Below are positions 46,601-59,600 of a DNA stretch of 64,000 nucleotides, piece by piece. The stretch spans positions 310,001 through 374,000 of the forward strand of contig WNNJ02000225.1 of assembly GCA_012934845.2 (NCBI GenBank). The letters are read 5' to 3'. The translations under genes and the position numbers were made by a program. The notes beneath the pieces are model-generated. The model was not told the DNA's origin. It ran no database searches and was given only the letters and a program-made list of their open reading frames with translations. This stretch comes from Pomphorhynchus laevis (taxonomy: Eukaryota; Acanthocephala; Palaeacanthocephala; Echinorhynchida; Pomphorhynchidae). Within the stretch, counting starts at the first letter, position 1. Each line of letters starts with the position of its first letter.

Positions 46601-49436
46601 TAGTAATCCTGGATTCGTAGCCAGCAGTCAAGAACGAAGACAAGTACAGAGAGCGACAGCTCGAATCTCGTATGAGTCAAATTTTGGAACGGAAAAGAGT
46701 TGGTAGTCAGCCTTCTGATGAGCACGGGGCTATCAATATGTGTCAGAAAGCAGGCGAAACGAAAACTGCTGTGATAATTGTGATGTTAGTGATCAGGGTG
46801 TATGGAATTGGAAGTCATGAAGTCATAAAGGAATGATTCTGTAGCCAGAAGTATATATAAGCGTCTATAAGTATATAGACGCTTATATATTTAACACTTA
46901 TATACTTCACACTTTTCGCTTATATACTTGACATTATGTACATATTTTTATATATATGAAAGCGTCTATATAATACATATATAAAAGCGTCCTAAAGAAG
47001 ACCCCCAGGTACAGTTTAACATAATTCCTATATATAATAAATGGTGTTGCTTGATAGACTGGACTTCGATTCACGACTCTCAATCACCATGTCACTTCTA
47101 GACGACCACTTCAGCATCGACATGATGAGTACCCAGCATCACTCATCAGTAGAATGAGGTACACAGTGGTCGTTTCGGTTGCCTGTGTGACATTGTGAAT
47201 AAAGGCATTTCCGACACTTTGCTTAATTGACTGAGGCTTACGCTCTTTACCAGATCAAATTGCTGTGCGGACCATCCTTAAACACTAGGCAGAGGTTGTT
47301 GCTGAATTATCGCTGCACTCGTTGGATCCTTAATGGATGCGGCATGTATAATAGTAGTGCACAAATGTGCTGAGTAAACAACGGTCCAGGATTTCTTACG
47401 AAATACGGCATTTATACTAAATGGTGTTGCTTGATAGACTGGACTTTGATTCACGACTTTCAATCACCATGTCACTTCTAGACGACCAATGAGTACCCGG
47501 CAACACTCATCAGTAGAATGAAGTACTCACTGGTCGTTTCGGTTGCATGTGTGACATTGTGAATAAAGGCGTTTCCGACACTTTGCTTAATTGACTGAGG
47601 CTTACGCTCTTTACCAGATCGAAGATCTTAATTGACTGCGGTCTTCTTTAAGACGCTTTCATATATGTATTAATAGCATTATTTATTAACAATTTATATA
47701 ATTTAAATATATATAACAATTTATATATGTTGTTACACCTGATACTCATAAATCACTGTTTTCCTCTATATCTTCATCAAACCTATAAATAGAACCGCAT
47801 TACTCTCGCAATATACAAAGTCGCGAAGTATGCCCGGTCAACATATGTGTGACGAAATCTTTAACAACGGTAGACGCGTTTCGCTCTTACGGAGCTCATC
47901 AGTACCGTGACTAAAATAATCATCCATAGGCACCTTAACACACGCTTAAACAGTGTTTAAAGCTTTAATTGTGACAATGTCATTTTTGCCATAAATGACG
48001 ATTCGCGAGCGTATCGTCATTTATTCAATGATATTGAATTAGCGAATGTGATGTGATCGAATGAGTTTGATTATATTTTGCTGGAGCAATGACTAAATAC
48101 AGGAGATAACATGTGAATGATGCTAAGACGACGATTTTAAATGGAAATTTGTCAAGCTTGATTGTGTAGTAATAATGTCAAGTAGAGAAGATAGCATGTA
48201 AAGTATAGTTTGTATGTTTTGACTAGTTCGTTACTCTGACTTTGACTAGTTGCGCTGCACCTGGTTCGGGAACAATTGCTATCTTAAGAGATAACCTAAT
48301 TAACATAAGATTATACATATGTAATGCCAAAAGCTAATTCTTTAAACTAAATTTGTTTTCGAATCATTTTATACTTCCTACTTTACCAAATTATGGATTT
48401 TTCAGCTGGTTATCTGCTGGTGTATTTGTTGGTTATTGTTTATACACGTGTATAACTTTTTAAATTTCAAGTTAGATTGCAAGAATAGTGTTAACAGGTC
48501 AACATCATGTTATTTGTGTGGTAGGTCGAACAAAAATTCGATTTTCCTTAGCGACGTATAAATAGATACATATTGAACTGCTTATTTTATCCACTTACTC
48601 TTAAGCATTTGAATTTTAGGGTGAAACTTTATACTTACTTACGGATGTTTGCAATTAAATATTTAAATTTGAAACAATCCAGAATTGGTAGTAAATTGAT
48701 AGTCATCATTATTTCAGATTACATACATATTTGACTTATTTATAGGGGTATTTTCGGTATTTCAAAAATGAAAAGCAATAATTTTTTAATAAAAACATTT
48801 ATTTTATTGCATTCCTGATGATAGCAGGAGCTATTGAAATATTGATTTTTTTCAAATAAAGGATAAAAAATTTTAAAATGTTTTTTGTATGGTTTTTAAA
48901 TAAAAAAATAAAAATAAAAATAAAATAAAATAAAAATTTAAAAATTAAAACTTAACATTCATTGAAATTTTGTTTAAAATCTTGTCACTTGAGAATTATA
49001 ATTTTCATAATACTCGTAATAATGAAATTAGCATTACTTTGATCGAATCGAATCTTTTGTGTTCGATCAAATAATCGAATCTTTAAATATACCAGATATT
49101 TAAAAATCTATATTATCTATCGTAAAATATTGATTTATGAAGTGATTTCGCTCTTACTTATATTTTGACGCAGAGTTCGGAAAACTTGGAACTGAGTAAC
49201 TACTATGCAAACATGACTGCATTATGTATGACTAAGCCTCGTAAGAAACCGATCGATGAATGTAGCACATATAAAAAGGTAGACATGGTTATTTAATAAA
49301 ATACATCACAATCTTATCTAAGGTATCGAAGTCAGTCAAAATTAAACTGAAGGACTTGTATACAGCTTTACAAACCATGGAATTCCCCGGAAAGGATGTT
49401 TTACTAATTGAACTCAAGTACATGTTTGAATTTTGA
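40689..49436 (+). CDS. Unrecognised protein, seven exons, 343 aa
   Basis: Exons: 40,689-40,859 (ATG), 42,825-42,914, 44,712-45,033, 45,409-45,545, 45,625-45,717, 49,174-49,278, 49,323-49,436 (TGA). Phases 0,0,1,0,0,0 agree at every junction, and donors and acceptors are consensus-like (GTCAGT/TTTTAG, GTAAAT/GCTTAG, GTAAGA/TTTAG, GTAAAT/ACAG, GTTTAG/GCAG, GTAGAC/TAAG). AATAAA follows 70 bp behind the stop (49,505). The protein starts MPNTITTERNLLTKEVLVAN and includes DAYIRMHDHIRKFVNSYITA, EPDTFFRSVVWTAAKLIEVH, a basic S/T/K-rich middle (NKSRTNQSRTKPSSTK) and ends LYTALQTMEFPGKDVLLIEL. It looks mostly helical, with no signal peptide. I do not recognise the family. It converges with the Brat-like gene 1.2 kb away. 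Confidence 0.65.
40985..41580. repeat. 259-bp tandem repeat, 2.3 copies, with a Pol III B-box-like block
   Basis: AATAAATAATAATTTTCGCT recurs at about 40,992, 41,251 and 41,509. In reverse, each full unit has CAGGGTTCAAATCTCGAG, close to a tRNA B box. A tRNA-derived SINE fragment is possible, though no A box is clear. Confidence 0.75.
41600..42824. other. AT-rich intron sequence
   Basis: Intron of the 343-aa gene. A 31-bp direct repeat (AATTGAACTTTTGTTATTAA) occurs twice at 41,968-42,040. Nothing else was recognised. Confidence 0.4.
42915..44711. other. Intron with a less AT-rich block (43,000-43,720)
   Basis: A 96-codon frame at 43,209-43,499 (CDKCALNDSWKLILRLPKLD) stands out in base composition. 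It may be a transposon remnant, but I cannot name it. The rest is AT-rich. Confidence 0.3.
46066..46513. mobile_element. Foldback/MITE-like element with ~70-bp inverted ends
   Basis: GGATCATTAAGATCGATTGA..TTGCTAGGTCACACAAGGT at the left (46,070-46,162) is answered by ACCTTGTGTGACCTAGCA..TCAATCGATCTTCATGATAG at the right (46,428-46,508). The ~265-bp centre contains two diverged copies of a GTGTATAGAATATACACCC hairpin unit. There is no coding capacity and the transposase family is unknown. A fragment (GGTGTATGGAATTGGAAGTC) recurs at 46,797. Confidence 0.75.
46853..46890. repeat. Perfect palindrome (17-bp arms)
   Basis: ATATATAAGCGTCTATA and TATAGACGCTTATATAT are separated by four bases. The AGCGTCTATA motif recurs at 46,960. 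Confidence 0.85.
47093..47182 (-). ncRNA. Permuted hammerhead-like ribozyme, 47.1 kb copy
   Basis: On the minus strand CTGATGA, CCGAAAC and GTC are intact. Stem III has grown to 9 bp (ACGACCACT/AGTGGTCGT) through a change matched on both sides. Stem II is weakened (GGCAAC against GATGCT). Confidence 0.5.
47473..47547 (-). ncRNA. Permuted hammerhead-like ribozyme, compact 47.5 kb copy
   Basis: This is the shortest version: the segment between stem II and stem III is only GG, so stem III (15 bp, one G-U) directly encloses TTCATTCTA-CTGATGA-GTGTTGCCGG. Its flanks are GCAACC-GAAA on the 5' side and C-TAGAAG on the 3' side. All core residues are present. Confidence 0.6.
47725..47990 (-). mobile_element. 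Solo PLE terminal repeat, minus orientation
   Basis: Read on the minus strand it runs from TTAAAGCTTTAAACACTGTT through the ribozyme to AGGTGTAACAACA. It matches the PLE terminal repeats at 13.19-13.62 and 14.44-14.56 kb (shared TGATTTATGAGTA, GGAAAACA, ATGTGTGACGA). No coding sequence is attached. Confidence 0.8.
47867..47908 (-). ncRNA. Complete type I hammerhead ribozyme of a PLE
   Basis: Minus strand, 42 nt: stem I ACGGTA / TACCGT (6 bp, perfect), CTGATGA, stem II GCTC-CGTAA-GAGC, GAAA, minimal stem III AC-GC-GT, C. Every conserved hammerhead residue is present. Cleavage is predicted between 47,873 and 47,872. Hammerheads with a very short stem III in PLE terminal repeats are an established feature of these elements. 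Confidence 0.9.
47991..49173. other. AT-rich intron sequence
   Basis: Intron of the 343-aa gene between exons 5 and 6. No repeat or coding signal was recognised apart from simple A/T tracts at 48,890-48,950. Confidence 0.35.
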
Positions 49437-50680
49437 TTCATTAGATCATTATATCTCGTTTAACTTGTTCGCCAAATGTTCCAATATTTTGTTTTGGATT
49501 TTTGAATAAAATTACTCTATTTGTTTTTGAATTTATGAAAGACAATTTTCGTTTGTTACACATCAAATAAATATAATAATTTTAATAACGCATTTATTTA
49601 GCGTTAATCGTAACAGCTCAGTGATTTAAAGTGTTTAGATCGTTATACATTGTAAGATCGTTATACCATGCAATAGTATATATTCTACATTGTTGTAGAC
49701 TTGAATTTATGTATTTCTTTATATTAGTTAATATAACATGACATAAAAAACTTTTCATTATTCTTGTAAGCATTCAACACACAGTGTCCCTTTCAAGCAA
49801 ACTTGTTACAAGCTTTTCTTACAAGCTTTCCTTACACGTTTCCTTGTAAGCTCTTATTGCAAGCTTTCAACACACAAGCAAACTTGTTTGCTTGTAAAGG
49901 ACATTGTGTGTTGAAAGCTTGCAAGAATAAAAACGTTTTTCATATCATGCCTATAAAGCCATAATTATCTAACATTCTACATTATAAGTAACTTACTTTA
50001 TAAATATTTGAGTTTTTTATAAATATTTGAGTTTTTTATAAATATTTGAGTTTTTTTTCCTCTGCAAAAAATGATTAAGGAACATTTAAAACTATTCAAC
50101 CACAAGTTAAAAAAATTATCTTATTCTATAATAATTATAAATTTTGATAAATTGCGATTCAAATCATAGTACCCGGTTTGGAAATATTAACATTTCAGTA
50201 AATTCTTTTTAAATCATCATCAACAACAAAAAATAAATTGAGAGTCCATTCTTCGGAAATCGAAATGGAAAATACGGAGAAATTATAATAAAGTGGAAAT
50301 ATCAAATACATGAAATGAAGAACCTGGAAGCGCAAAAGAGTAAAACCCGACAAGCGGAATCTAGAAATTGATCAGCAGACAATAGTCTGTCGTGTAAAAA
50401 AGTATCCGGATATAATGAATTCCCGAAAGGGAAGTTTTACGTGAACCATTTAAACTGGTTATTGGCAAAAAAGCTAAGAAATCGCAAAGAAAAACAAATC
50501 AATAAAATGCTCACAGTGATGATATAGATACTCTATTGTATCCGACATCACAGGCCAACAGTAAAAACCGATTTCGAATATAAAGCAAAATGAAAACAGA
50601 AAAGAAACGATTATATGAAAGAAAGGGAAAGCGGCGAAGACGGAAATGAAAGATTGTAGACATTAAAACTAAACTGAAAG
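49437..50680. other. Intergenic space between two convergent genes
   Basis: It contains the AATAAA (49,505) of the plus-strand gene and a foldback at 49,765-49,930, in which CAACACACAGTGTCCCTTTC is answered by GGACATTGTGTGTTG with AAGCTT/CTTGTAAG motifs between. It also has three copies of ATAAATATTTGAGTTTTTT (50,000-50,056). Confidence 0.6.
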
Positions 50681-53600
50681 CTAGTTAAAAGATAAAATCA
50701 AAACATGATGATTAGTTTTGGCAAGCGTGATAACACTCTTTGAGTCTGACGATGAATCTTCTATTATCTTTAATCCGCAACAACGGCTGACCTTTACATA
50801 AGGACATTCCAATTCGAATAAAAGTTCACCTAGCTTGGAAAATATCGCAACGTGAAAGCGATTGCCGTGACTGTCACCAACTAGTATTCGCCCTACAAAG
50901 AAAACAAAACATTTCGAGGTGCTTTAATATCTTTGAAAGCATTGAAATAACATATGTTTGTGCATTTTTTATCAAATAAAGACTTCATTTTATGCTTTCT
51001 AAAAATATTCGATGTATTGTCCAATACATCGAATATTACAGTACCTTCGTAGCTATAACTGCCGTTTCTAAAAATATATAATTGAATTTTAAATAGACTT
51101 AAAATTTAAATAAACTATTCTTTCATATTTTATATAAAAATATTTTCATAAATAATTATTTTATTACAATGAATAATTATTTAGTTCTTTGATACTAATT
51201 TGTATAATTTAATTATCAGCAAATAATTAATTTAATTATTTACGAATAATTAAATTAGTTTTAATTTAATTAATTCCTTTTTTAATTCGGATTATATTAT
51301 TAACAAGCCCTAGATAGTATAAGAGACAATTAAGTAACTAAAAAGTATCTGTAAACTATATATACTACACTATTATATATTCATATGTGTTATATATAAT
51401 CTATTTTTAAATTATTTTTATTTATAATAAAAATAATATTGTTTATAAATGCGTGTTATTTATAATTTTATAAAACTCTTAATCTTGTTCACTTATCAAG
51501 CCATCGTTTATTAATTCGTCGAATAAATTCGTAACGAATTAACTAGTGGCATTTAGCATCGTCATAGGTCAAAATTTAATAATAATGTATTAAATTATTA
51601 AAATATTAATAATTTATTAATAATTTTTATCACTATAATATTTGATTATGAAAAAGCTGGTTAATTTAATAAACCAGCTTTTAAATTAATAGTTGATAAG
51701 TTATTTCAAGACTTTAATAAACCAATCAATTTAAAGTTAAATTAATCACTAATTTAATAACTTTAATTGCAATAATTAAAAGATATAATATTATAGTGAT
51801 GTCATTCTGATTTTTATAAATGTTGTGTATACTATGTACCTGTTTAATTTGTGCTAGATTTATACGATAATTTAAAATGCGATATGATTGTGATTTTTTA
51901 AGTTTTGGTGTATTTACCATTTATTGTTGCAATGACATTTTTATTTTAAATAGAAATAAAATAATATTAAACTATATTTCAGATTGTGTACAAGGACGTA
52001 AATCCACGTTAACTGTCTTGACTTTCAGCGTTGTTGAAAAACAAAATTTCGTTTTTGTTAGAATGTTTGATAAAATCCATCAGTACTCCATTTTACGTAT
52101 TACGCCACATTGAACTATTTGACAAGACACTATTTCAGTTTTGATAAGTTTATCCTTGCTCTATTTGTAGTATAGCAGAAAAATTCAAACGACAGATCTG
52201 CTAAGCTCAAATATTTAAATTTTGGCATTTAATTTAATTATATACCCCGAGAATGTCATATGTCATGTGGACTACTTAATATACCACATTAGACTAAGCA
52301 TTGTGCATCTCAGTCGAGCAAAATTTTTATCTTAGTTCATTCAGGATGCGAGCCAATTACAACTAATGACATCAACAGCAAATGTTCATGTTACCTAAAA
52401 TTTACCTTTTTTTACTATTTTTTCTATATTTACGGATTTTACTAATTTTGATATCAATTTTTAATCGAATCATTTAAAAGTTTATATGACAACTAAAGAT
52501 CAAATCAAATCCGATAACTTAGTCTACGTATTTAATATAATTATAAAATAAACAAAACATAATAATGCTAAATCAAAATTTAATAATTAAATAATAAAAT
52601 AAATAATTGTTTTTAGATTTTCTATAATTTTAATCAAGTTAAAAAAATGAAATTTCAAATAAACGTCATTTTTATGAAATGACTAATAAATAACAGACGT
52701 TGTAAGAGAATAAGAATTATAGATCATCGGGAGAAACTGCTATGCTATAAGGTTTAGGCCCCTAACTCCTCTACCCAACATAGCAGCGGGGCCAAATACA
52801 TGCTAATGATGTATTTCCTCTGATAATATTTGATTATATTGATAATATAATCAAATTAAATTTGATTCTTCTGATAAAACTATCTAGTATCTTATTCTAA
52901 TACAAAGTATATTATTTATTATCCATCCATAAAAATTTGTGACTTAAGAGTTTAAATTTATTCTTTATATTATTGTGTTGATTGTGCATATATATTGAAT
53001 ATACACATTTAAATTTGAATAAAATTTGATTTTACTTTTAAAAATATTTAAGTAAAATTCATTATTTTTAAATTTTCTTGTTGCCTAAGATTAATTTTAC
53101 CTATCGAAATAAAAAAAATATCTAGATATAATTAAATTATCTAAACTGTCGAAATTAAAATTTATCTTTCAGGAATATTATAGAATGCATGCCCGAAACT
53201 GAATAAGTGTTTGGCATCGAATGCATTGTAAATTGAAAGTTTTTAAGCTCAATATCATTTTAATATTAAATATATTCTATATTGATGTAATTAGTTCGCA
53301 TCAATGATTTTACCTGTGCTATCTATTTCAATACCACTTGGAAAATTTGTAACGTTTTCACATCCGATTCGACGGCAGAAGCATCCATCTTCATTGAACA
53401 CCGCAACGCAGTGTCCTTTGAAGTCACATATGTAATATTCGTGGCAATAAATGGCAATGTCTGACGGCTCCTTCATGTTATTACTGCAGTCGAACCATTT
53501 TAATAGATCACCGTTTTCAGAAATTGTGAAAACCGTAGGAGAAACAGAGTCAACAGCAACAATGTGTCCTAAATAAAATCTGAAAGGATAAACAGTTAAC

Positions 53601-56600
53601 ATGTTAATTACCTTCAGACCCAATCGCAAGACCTGCGACAATATCAATGTATTTTATGGAAATTTTTTTTAGAAACTGTCCATCTCTCGAAAAAACTTGC
53701 ATCCGACTTCGTTCATTTCCGCGATCGCAAACAACAAAATGATCACTGTGAGGTGTATATATTACTTTTCTTGGATACCAGAGTTCTCCATTATCACAAC
53801 CTTAAATCATTTTTATATGATGCTTGATGTACACGCTTTAGTGTATTTTATATCTTCTTCAATCTCATGAACAATACAATTTCTATAAACGTTTTAACGA
53901 GATAAACGTGGATTAGATATTTAGCTTCACGTTTTAACGAAGATAACTATTTTTTATGATAAATATAAATGATATCTTAAATTTTATATAAATATTAATT
54001 TGATTATTAATAAATTTATTGATAGCAATATTTAAGGTGAATTACATTTACAATAGTTTGATATATAGTATAGCGTCAAAATTTACATTTTATTAATTTC
54101 ATATTTTAGAGAGGTAAACGCTAGTTACGCCCTTTTAAATTAAAAACTTATTTTAATTATTATTAATTATTATAAATTTTTAAAAATTTTAGAAATTTGT
54201 AAATACTGAAATTGATGATGATTAAATGATTGTTAATTTCATTTGAATATAAAAAATTGTTTTGAAAAATCAATTTATAAAAATTAATTAATCGTTTAAA
54301 AATGTATCATTTAAAAAATGGGTTATAATTAATAATTAAATATTATAATATTATATGATATTATTATAATATTAATTATTAATTATAATATTATAATTAA
54401 AATGGTTAAAAATTATCATCTAATGCTTTAAAGTAAAATATTTATTTAGTTATAAATTTATTGATAGCGATATGAAGATATTAGACAATATATTTTTTCA
54501 TATTTTCAAGTTAACTAGTAAGTTTAAATTAATGTAATTATAAAACTCGCATTAATAATTATGTCAGCTAGATTCATAAAGAACACAAGATTAAAACGCT
54601 TAACGCTAAAACCAAATTCATTGCGTCAAAATTTACATTTTATTTATTTTATATCTTAGAGCCCTCTAAAATAAGAAACTTTCTAAGATGAGAAATTATT
54701 AAAATGTAAAATAAGAGACTACGAATTTATATATCAAGTATCAAAACTTGAGAAATGTTGAAGCTACATTTATACTATATTTTATAATATGACGATTATT
54801 TAATTATCGCCTATAACCATTTTGTCTATTTGCCTACTTTTAGATTCGATAATTAAATTCTTAATATATTCATGCCAATATTTTTCTAAAATAAATTTTA
54901 TGCAAAAATATAAATTTGCAATATATACAGTAAAGTTTCGAGAGTGTTCCCATCTAAATGGCATCTGGAAATCTAGTTTATGTACAATTTTAGAAATTTG
55001 TAAAATCTCGTATTATAATAATTCTAGAACTTTTCCTGAATAAATGCAGTGTTGACTGCTATGTCTTAATAAATTTATATGCAAAATTTATAAATTCGTA
55101 ACCTGGTACACCAAATTGATGTTTAAATTCTCCTATATTGTTAAAGATTTGAATTCTGTGATTGTTGGTGTCAGCGATGATTATTTCGTTATCTGAACCT
55201 ACAGCGAAACCGTGAGGCGAGTTGAATTGGCCCTTTGCCGGTCCAAGATATCCAAACTTCCGACTAAGCCGATCCAATTCATAGAATCACATAATGTTGC
55301 TAAAAATAAATTTACAAGTCGTACCTTATACAAAGTGGGATCATCCTGCAATTGAAGCGAACTGGAGGTGTTAAGGTTTTCGGGCTAATGGATTCAATTT
55401 CGACTGCATGTGAGCCAATAAAACCATTTTTGTTGTTAGATGACGAATTCTCCTTGTTTATTGAATAACCGGATTCTTTCCTAGGAATGCCTCTTACTTT
55501 AAACGTCGTTGTTTCATTGTCGATAAATATTTGACCTGTGTTTAAACATAACAATATATTATTCTTGATTTGCAAATTTTTAAACTTCATAATGTGGTAC
55601 TTGCTTAACCAATAAGTTTTCAAATAATAAAGTTTTTAAATAACTTTAAAGTCGATTAAATAACAATAATCGGGAAGAATGGAATAATGCATATGTTAAA
55701 AATGATTTATTTACTTAAATAGCCGCATTATTTTTTAAATATTATTTTTTCTTCTAGGTTGCTATAATTTAATGTCATTTTTATTTTTGGGTCAGGCAAT
55801 ACCACACTGGTTCATTTAATTTTTCATTCATTTATGAAAAACTAAAATGAAAAGCAATAATTGAAAAGTAACAAGGTTAACACTACTGACAGTAAATGAA
55901 GCTATAAATTTGTGGAATGGTAAAATAGTAATAACAAAATTACAATTACTGAACATTATGGGCATTGAACTTTGTATATTGAACATTATAGACATTAATC
56001 GCTGTAATTTTAGAGAAAATTTAAAAATTTAAAATTTACAAACCCCAATTTAATATTTAAACTATTGGTGAGCTGATAAAGCTAAGAAAGCTTTTTGGTC
56101 TTGACGTTTATATGATGTAAATATGTCTTGATATGATGTGCTTTACGTTATTTGATTTCACTTTCTTTACTTCTATTTAAAAATGTCATGGGTATCAATG
56201 TCATTTATAGCATATTTCAATAAAACATTATTTCAGAACTATTCGTATTTTTAAAATTATTTTGTCAACTATACTCTTAGATATACACGTGATGTATAAT
56301 ATTCGATTACTTAATGTGCGGAAACATTTGTGCGTTTCACGCTCAATTCTTCTTTCTCTAGAGACTAGTAGACAATTTATTAAAATGCATGCAATCACTA
56401 CAAAATCGCCACATTTTTAAAACTTAAACATTTATTGCTCAAAAAAGTGTTGCTTTTTATGAATCAAAAAATCGCTGTTGGGATTTACAAACCACAATTT
56501 AATTAATATGCAAATTATCGGTGAGTTGATATCTTGTGATCTCTTTAATGTAAAACTTTTAAGATAAAACTATAATATTACATTGCTGAATGCTGTATGT

Positions 56601-59600
56601 AATAGGATTGCATTTTTCGCCGTTTCGGTGCTCACCTTTAGTTATATCTCGCTGTATCTCACCGATTTATCAGTAATTACCAATGACCTAATATTGATTA
56701 TGTCGTAATTATTATATACAGCAAATAATATCACATTTTTGGCCAAACTGACATCATCTTATGCGGAAATTATCAGCACCATTTAGATGACGAACGCGGA
56801 TAAATCTTTGCTATCTTTTTGAACAAATTTACATTCTTATATCAATCATAATTACAATAAAACTGATTCATACGTCAAGAGTGAAATACGTCAGTATCAA
56901 GTTATCGTAAATGCCAGCAGAAACAGAAATTTCTAATCCAACTATATTTCTTGGCTCTAGATGATATTGTGAGGCTATGTGCATACACTCTTTGAAAATT
57001 TCACAATTTATGCGAAATTGATGTCGGAGGTTTGTTTGCGTACTAAACTTGTATCACCGCCTTTGATTAGCACTTAAAATAATTTATTTAAATTTACTCA
57101 TTCAAATTTACAACAAATCACCGCTTTTAAATGGAAATTGTAATAATATATTTAAATTTAACCATTTAAATTTACAACAATTAATATTCAATTTACCAAA
57201 CACATTAATACAATGATTATATCATTTTTGTATATTATTTTATATGTACATTCAAAGTTAGAGAGGAAATGCATTTATTACTTGAATTATTATTTAAATT
57301 TTCGACATCGGTTCTGCATGTGATCCTGTTATTTACTTTCCTACTCAGTATTCATGAAAGAAATATAGGTACTGGCATAAAAGAACATAGACAGGTATTG
57401 TCTACATTTAGTCAACCTACACTGTGGGATCACGTACTTGCAAACGGTCGTACGATTCATTTTAACATTTTTGTTAAAATATTTCACGTCAAATTACTAC
57501 ATACAACTGTTAAAATTGATATTCACATTGAAATTAGATAAACCAGCTATGAACAGTTAAATTGAGGTCAACATTAAAATCACTACGTCATCGATTTTAT
57601 TTTATTAAAAGTAAATTTAGCCTGCCAAAATAAGAAATTTTATTAGTTATCATTTCCATTTCAGTGGAAATACTTTAAGTTATCATTCATGGAACGAATG
57701 ATAACTTGTAATGAATTCATGGAATGATCCATTGAAGTAATTAGCTTTTAAAGGATAGGCATAATTACTAAATAATTATTGTATTCGACGACCTTAACGG
57801 ATCAATATACTAAGCTAAATAGGGTTGAAAAGTAAAAGTCGGATTTGAAAGCATTGCATTTTTCTACAAAGCTATTATCTTCATAATAAACCAGCTATGA
57901 ACAATTAAATTGAGGTCAACTTCGTCATTCCCTGTAAATTTTATTTTTCACGTATTTATAAAAATTTCTACGTGGTAAATTAAATTTGTAAATAATTTAA
58001 TAATTCATAAATAAATTATAATTTATAATTTATAATTAAATATATAATTTACTATAGTTCATAATAAGTACAATATTACAATTTACATACACCTCTCTGA
58101 AATATATGTTTTATTCTTGGAAATAGATATGAATGTGGATACAAGATATTTATGGGAGTGCCTAATCAAGAGTCTAAAAGCTAATCTTTTAGTTCTCCGC
58201 CTATTTAAATTTGTAAGAGATCTGTAATTTTATTAACAGCTAAATTTAAAGCATCATTTATTACCTCGCTATACATTTGATTATTTACATCGAAAAAAAA
58301 TATTCTTCTCGTTCACATTATTTTATAAGCACAGAAAGAGTGAAAAGTTTAATTCACTAAAATCAAAAGTTCGATTTATTTTTATTTAAAATAACACTCA
58401 AATACTATTTAAGTATTTATATTTTAATTCGCAAATTATGGTGAAGATATTGTAGTGCTAATTTAGTACTCTAGATGATGTTACTAGAGATTTTCTAGTA
58501 CATCATGCACTTGATTCATTCGTTGATTGTCGTCTGCTAGTCCTCATCTGCATCCAGCATGGTATGGAACTGACACTGATGAGTCATAGTGTTGACGAAA
58601 CGGCATTCGTCATTTCTTTCGCGTCGGGCTTATATGATTACTAACAAATTAATATAATAATTAAAACTTAATTAAATAATTTCAATTTTTCGCCTAATAC
58701 TTAAATGCTTTGTGTTAATAATGCCCAAAAAATATCATTTATTTTTCGTCCAAGTTAAATAGACAAAAGCAATAATAAAAATTAATTTATATTAAATTAG
58801 TGAATAGGAGTTCTGGAATGCATACAACAGAATAATTTTCTATTCTAAACCAGAATTGTAAACAGAAATTTGCAAACCTGATGACGATATGGATATTTTT
58901 GGAGGAAGCTTTGTTATTGCAAAACGTTCATTTATAATATTTAGAAGCATATCAACTGATTGCTTGCAGCTTTGCGTAACAATTAATCCATTATCAGCAG
59001 AGCTTGCTTTTCTGTTACTCTACAATAATAAAAAAAACTTCTAAATAATGTAACTATAAATAAGAACTTAGTGAATAAGTTGCAATTAAGGCACATATGT
59101 TGCATTAACTATTTGAAATGTACAGTCAACAACATCTTGTAATTGATCTGCGTCGGTCAAACAGTGTTGAACATTATTAGAAAATTTACATATCGAATTT
59201 AATCGAAAATGTTTTTTAGTTTAATAAATCGCACGTATTAAGATGTTTGGAAATTCTTCGGAGTCAATGCACGTGCATGTCTTACATTTTTATAAGCTTA
59301 GAGTGATTTTTTCAGATAATTTAGGTTTAGATAAGCTTATTGCAGATCTACTTTATACTTAAGAATTGAAACGATATTTTAAATAGTAAATATTTTTAAT
59401 TTTAGAATTCCAAAGTAGGATAAATTAACATTGATTAATTGTTATTGAACCTGCTCCAAATTCCAAATTTAAAATGTTGAACCGAAATCAGTCATTTTTT
59501 ATTACTTTAATTATTTAATTTTTTAAATAATAAATTTATAATTCATTTGTAGGCAGTAACTACAATAAATATATAAATTGTGTAATACAATTTCTAACAA

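Larger units (their letters stand above)
46972..47671 (-). repeat. 380-bp family, ~1.6 units, between 31-bp inverted ends
   Basis: The body 47,035-47,640 is in minus orientation, with two ribozyme-like blocks (47,093-47,182 and 47,473-47,547), both with intact CTGATGA, GAAA and GTC. The second has a 15-bp stem III (ACGACCAGTGAGTAC / GTACTCATTGGTCGT). Outside it, 46,972-47,002 (AATACATATATAAAAGCGTC..) is the near-exact reverse complement of 47,641-47,671. Confidence 0.8.

Noticed and set aside
51980-52113. Plus-strand exon-like frame ([20 protein letters not shown]) with a TTTCAG acceptor
   Set aside because: It lies inside a Brat-like intron on the opposite strand, has no partner exon and no recognisable domain.
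53162-53242. A minus-strand stretch [20 protein letters not shown] that looks like the end of an NHL blade behind the Brat-like exon 7
   Set aside because: It has no acceptor and the frame does not join. The exon at 50,892-50,681 gives a far better last blade ([20 protein letters not shown]) with correct phase from a CACAG/GTAAAA donor at 53,314.
57269-57541. 90-codon plus-strand frame with a hydrophobic start ([20 protein letters not shown])
   Set aside because: It has no domain and no partner exons, and lies in an intron of a minus-strand gene. The composition fits chance in AT-rich DNA.
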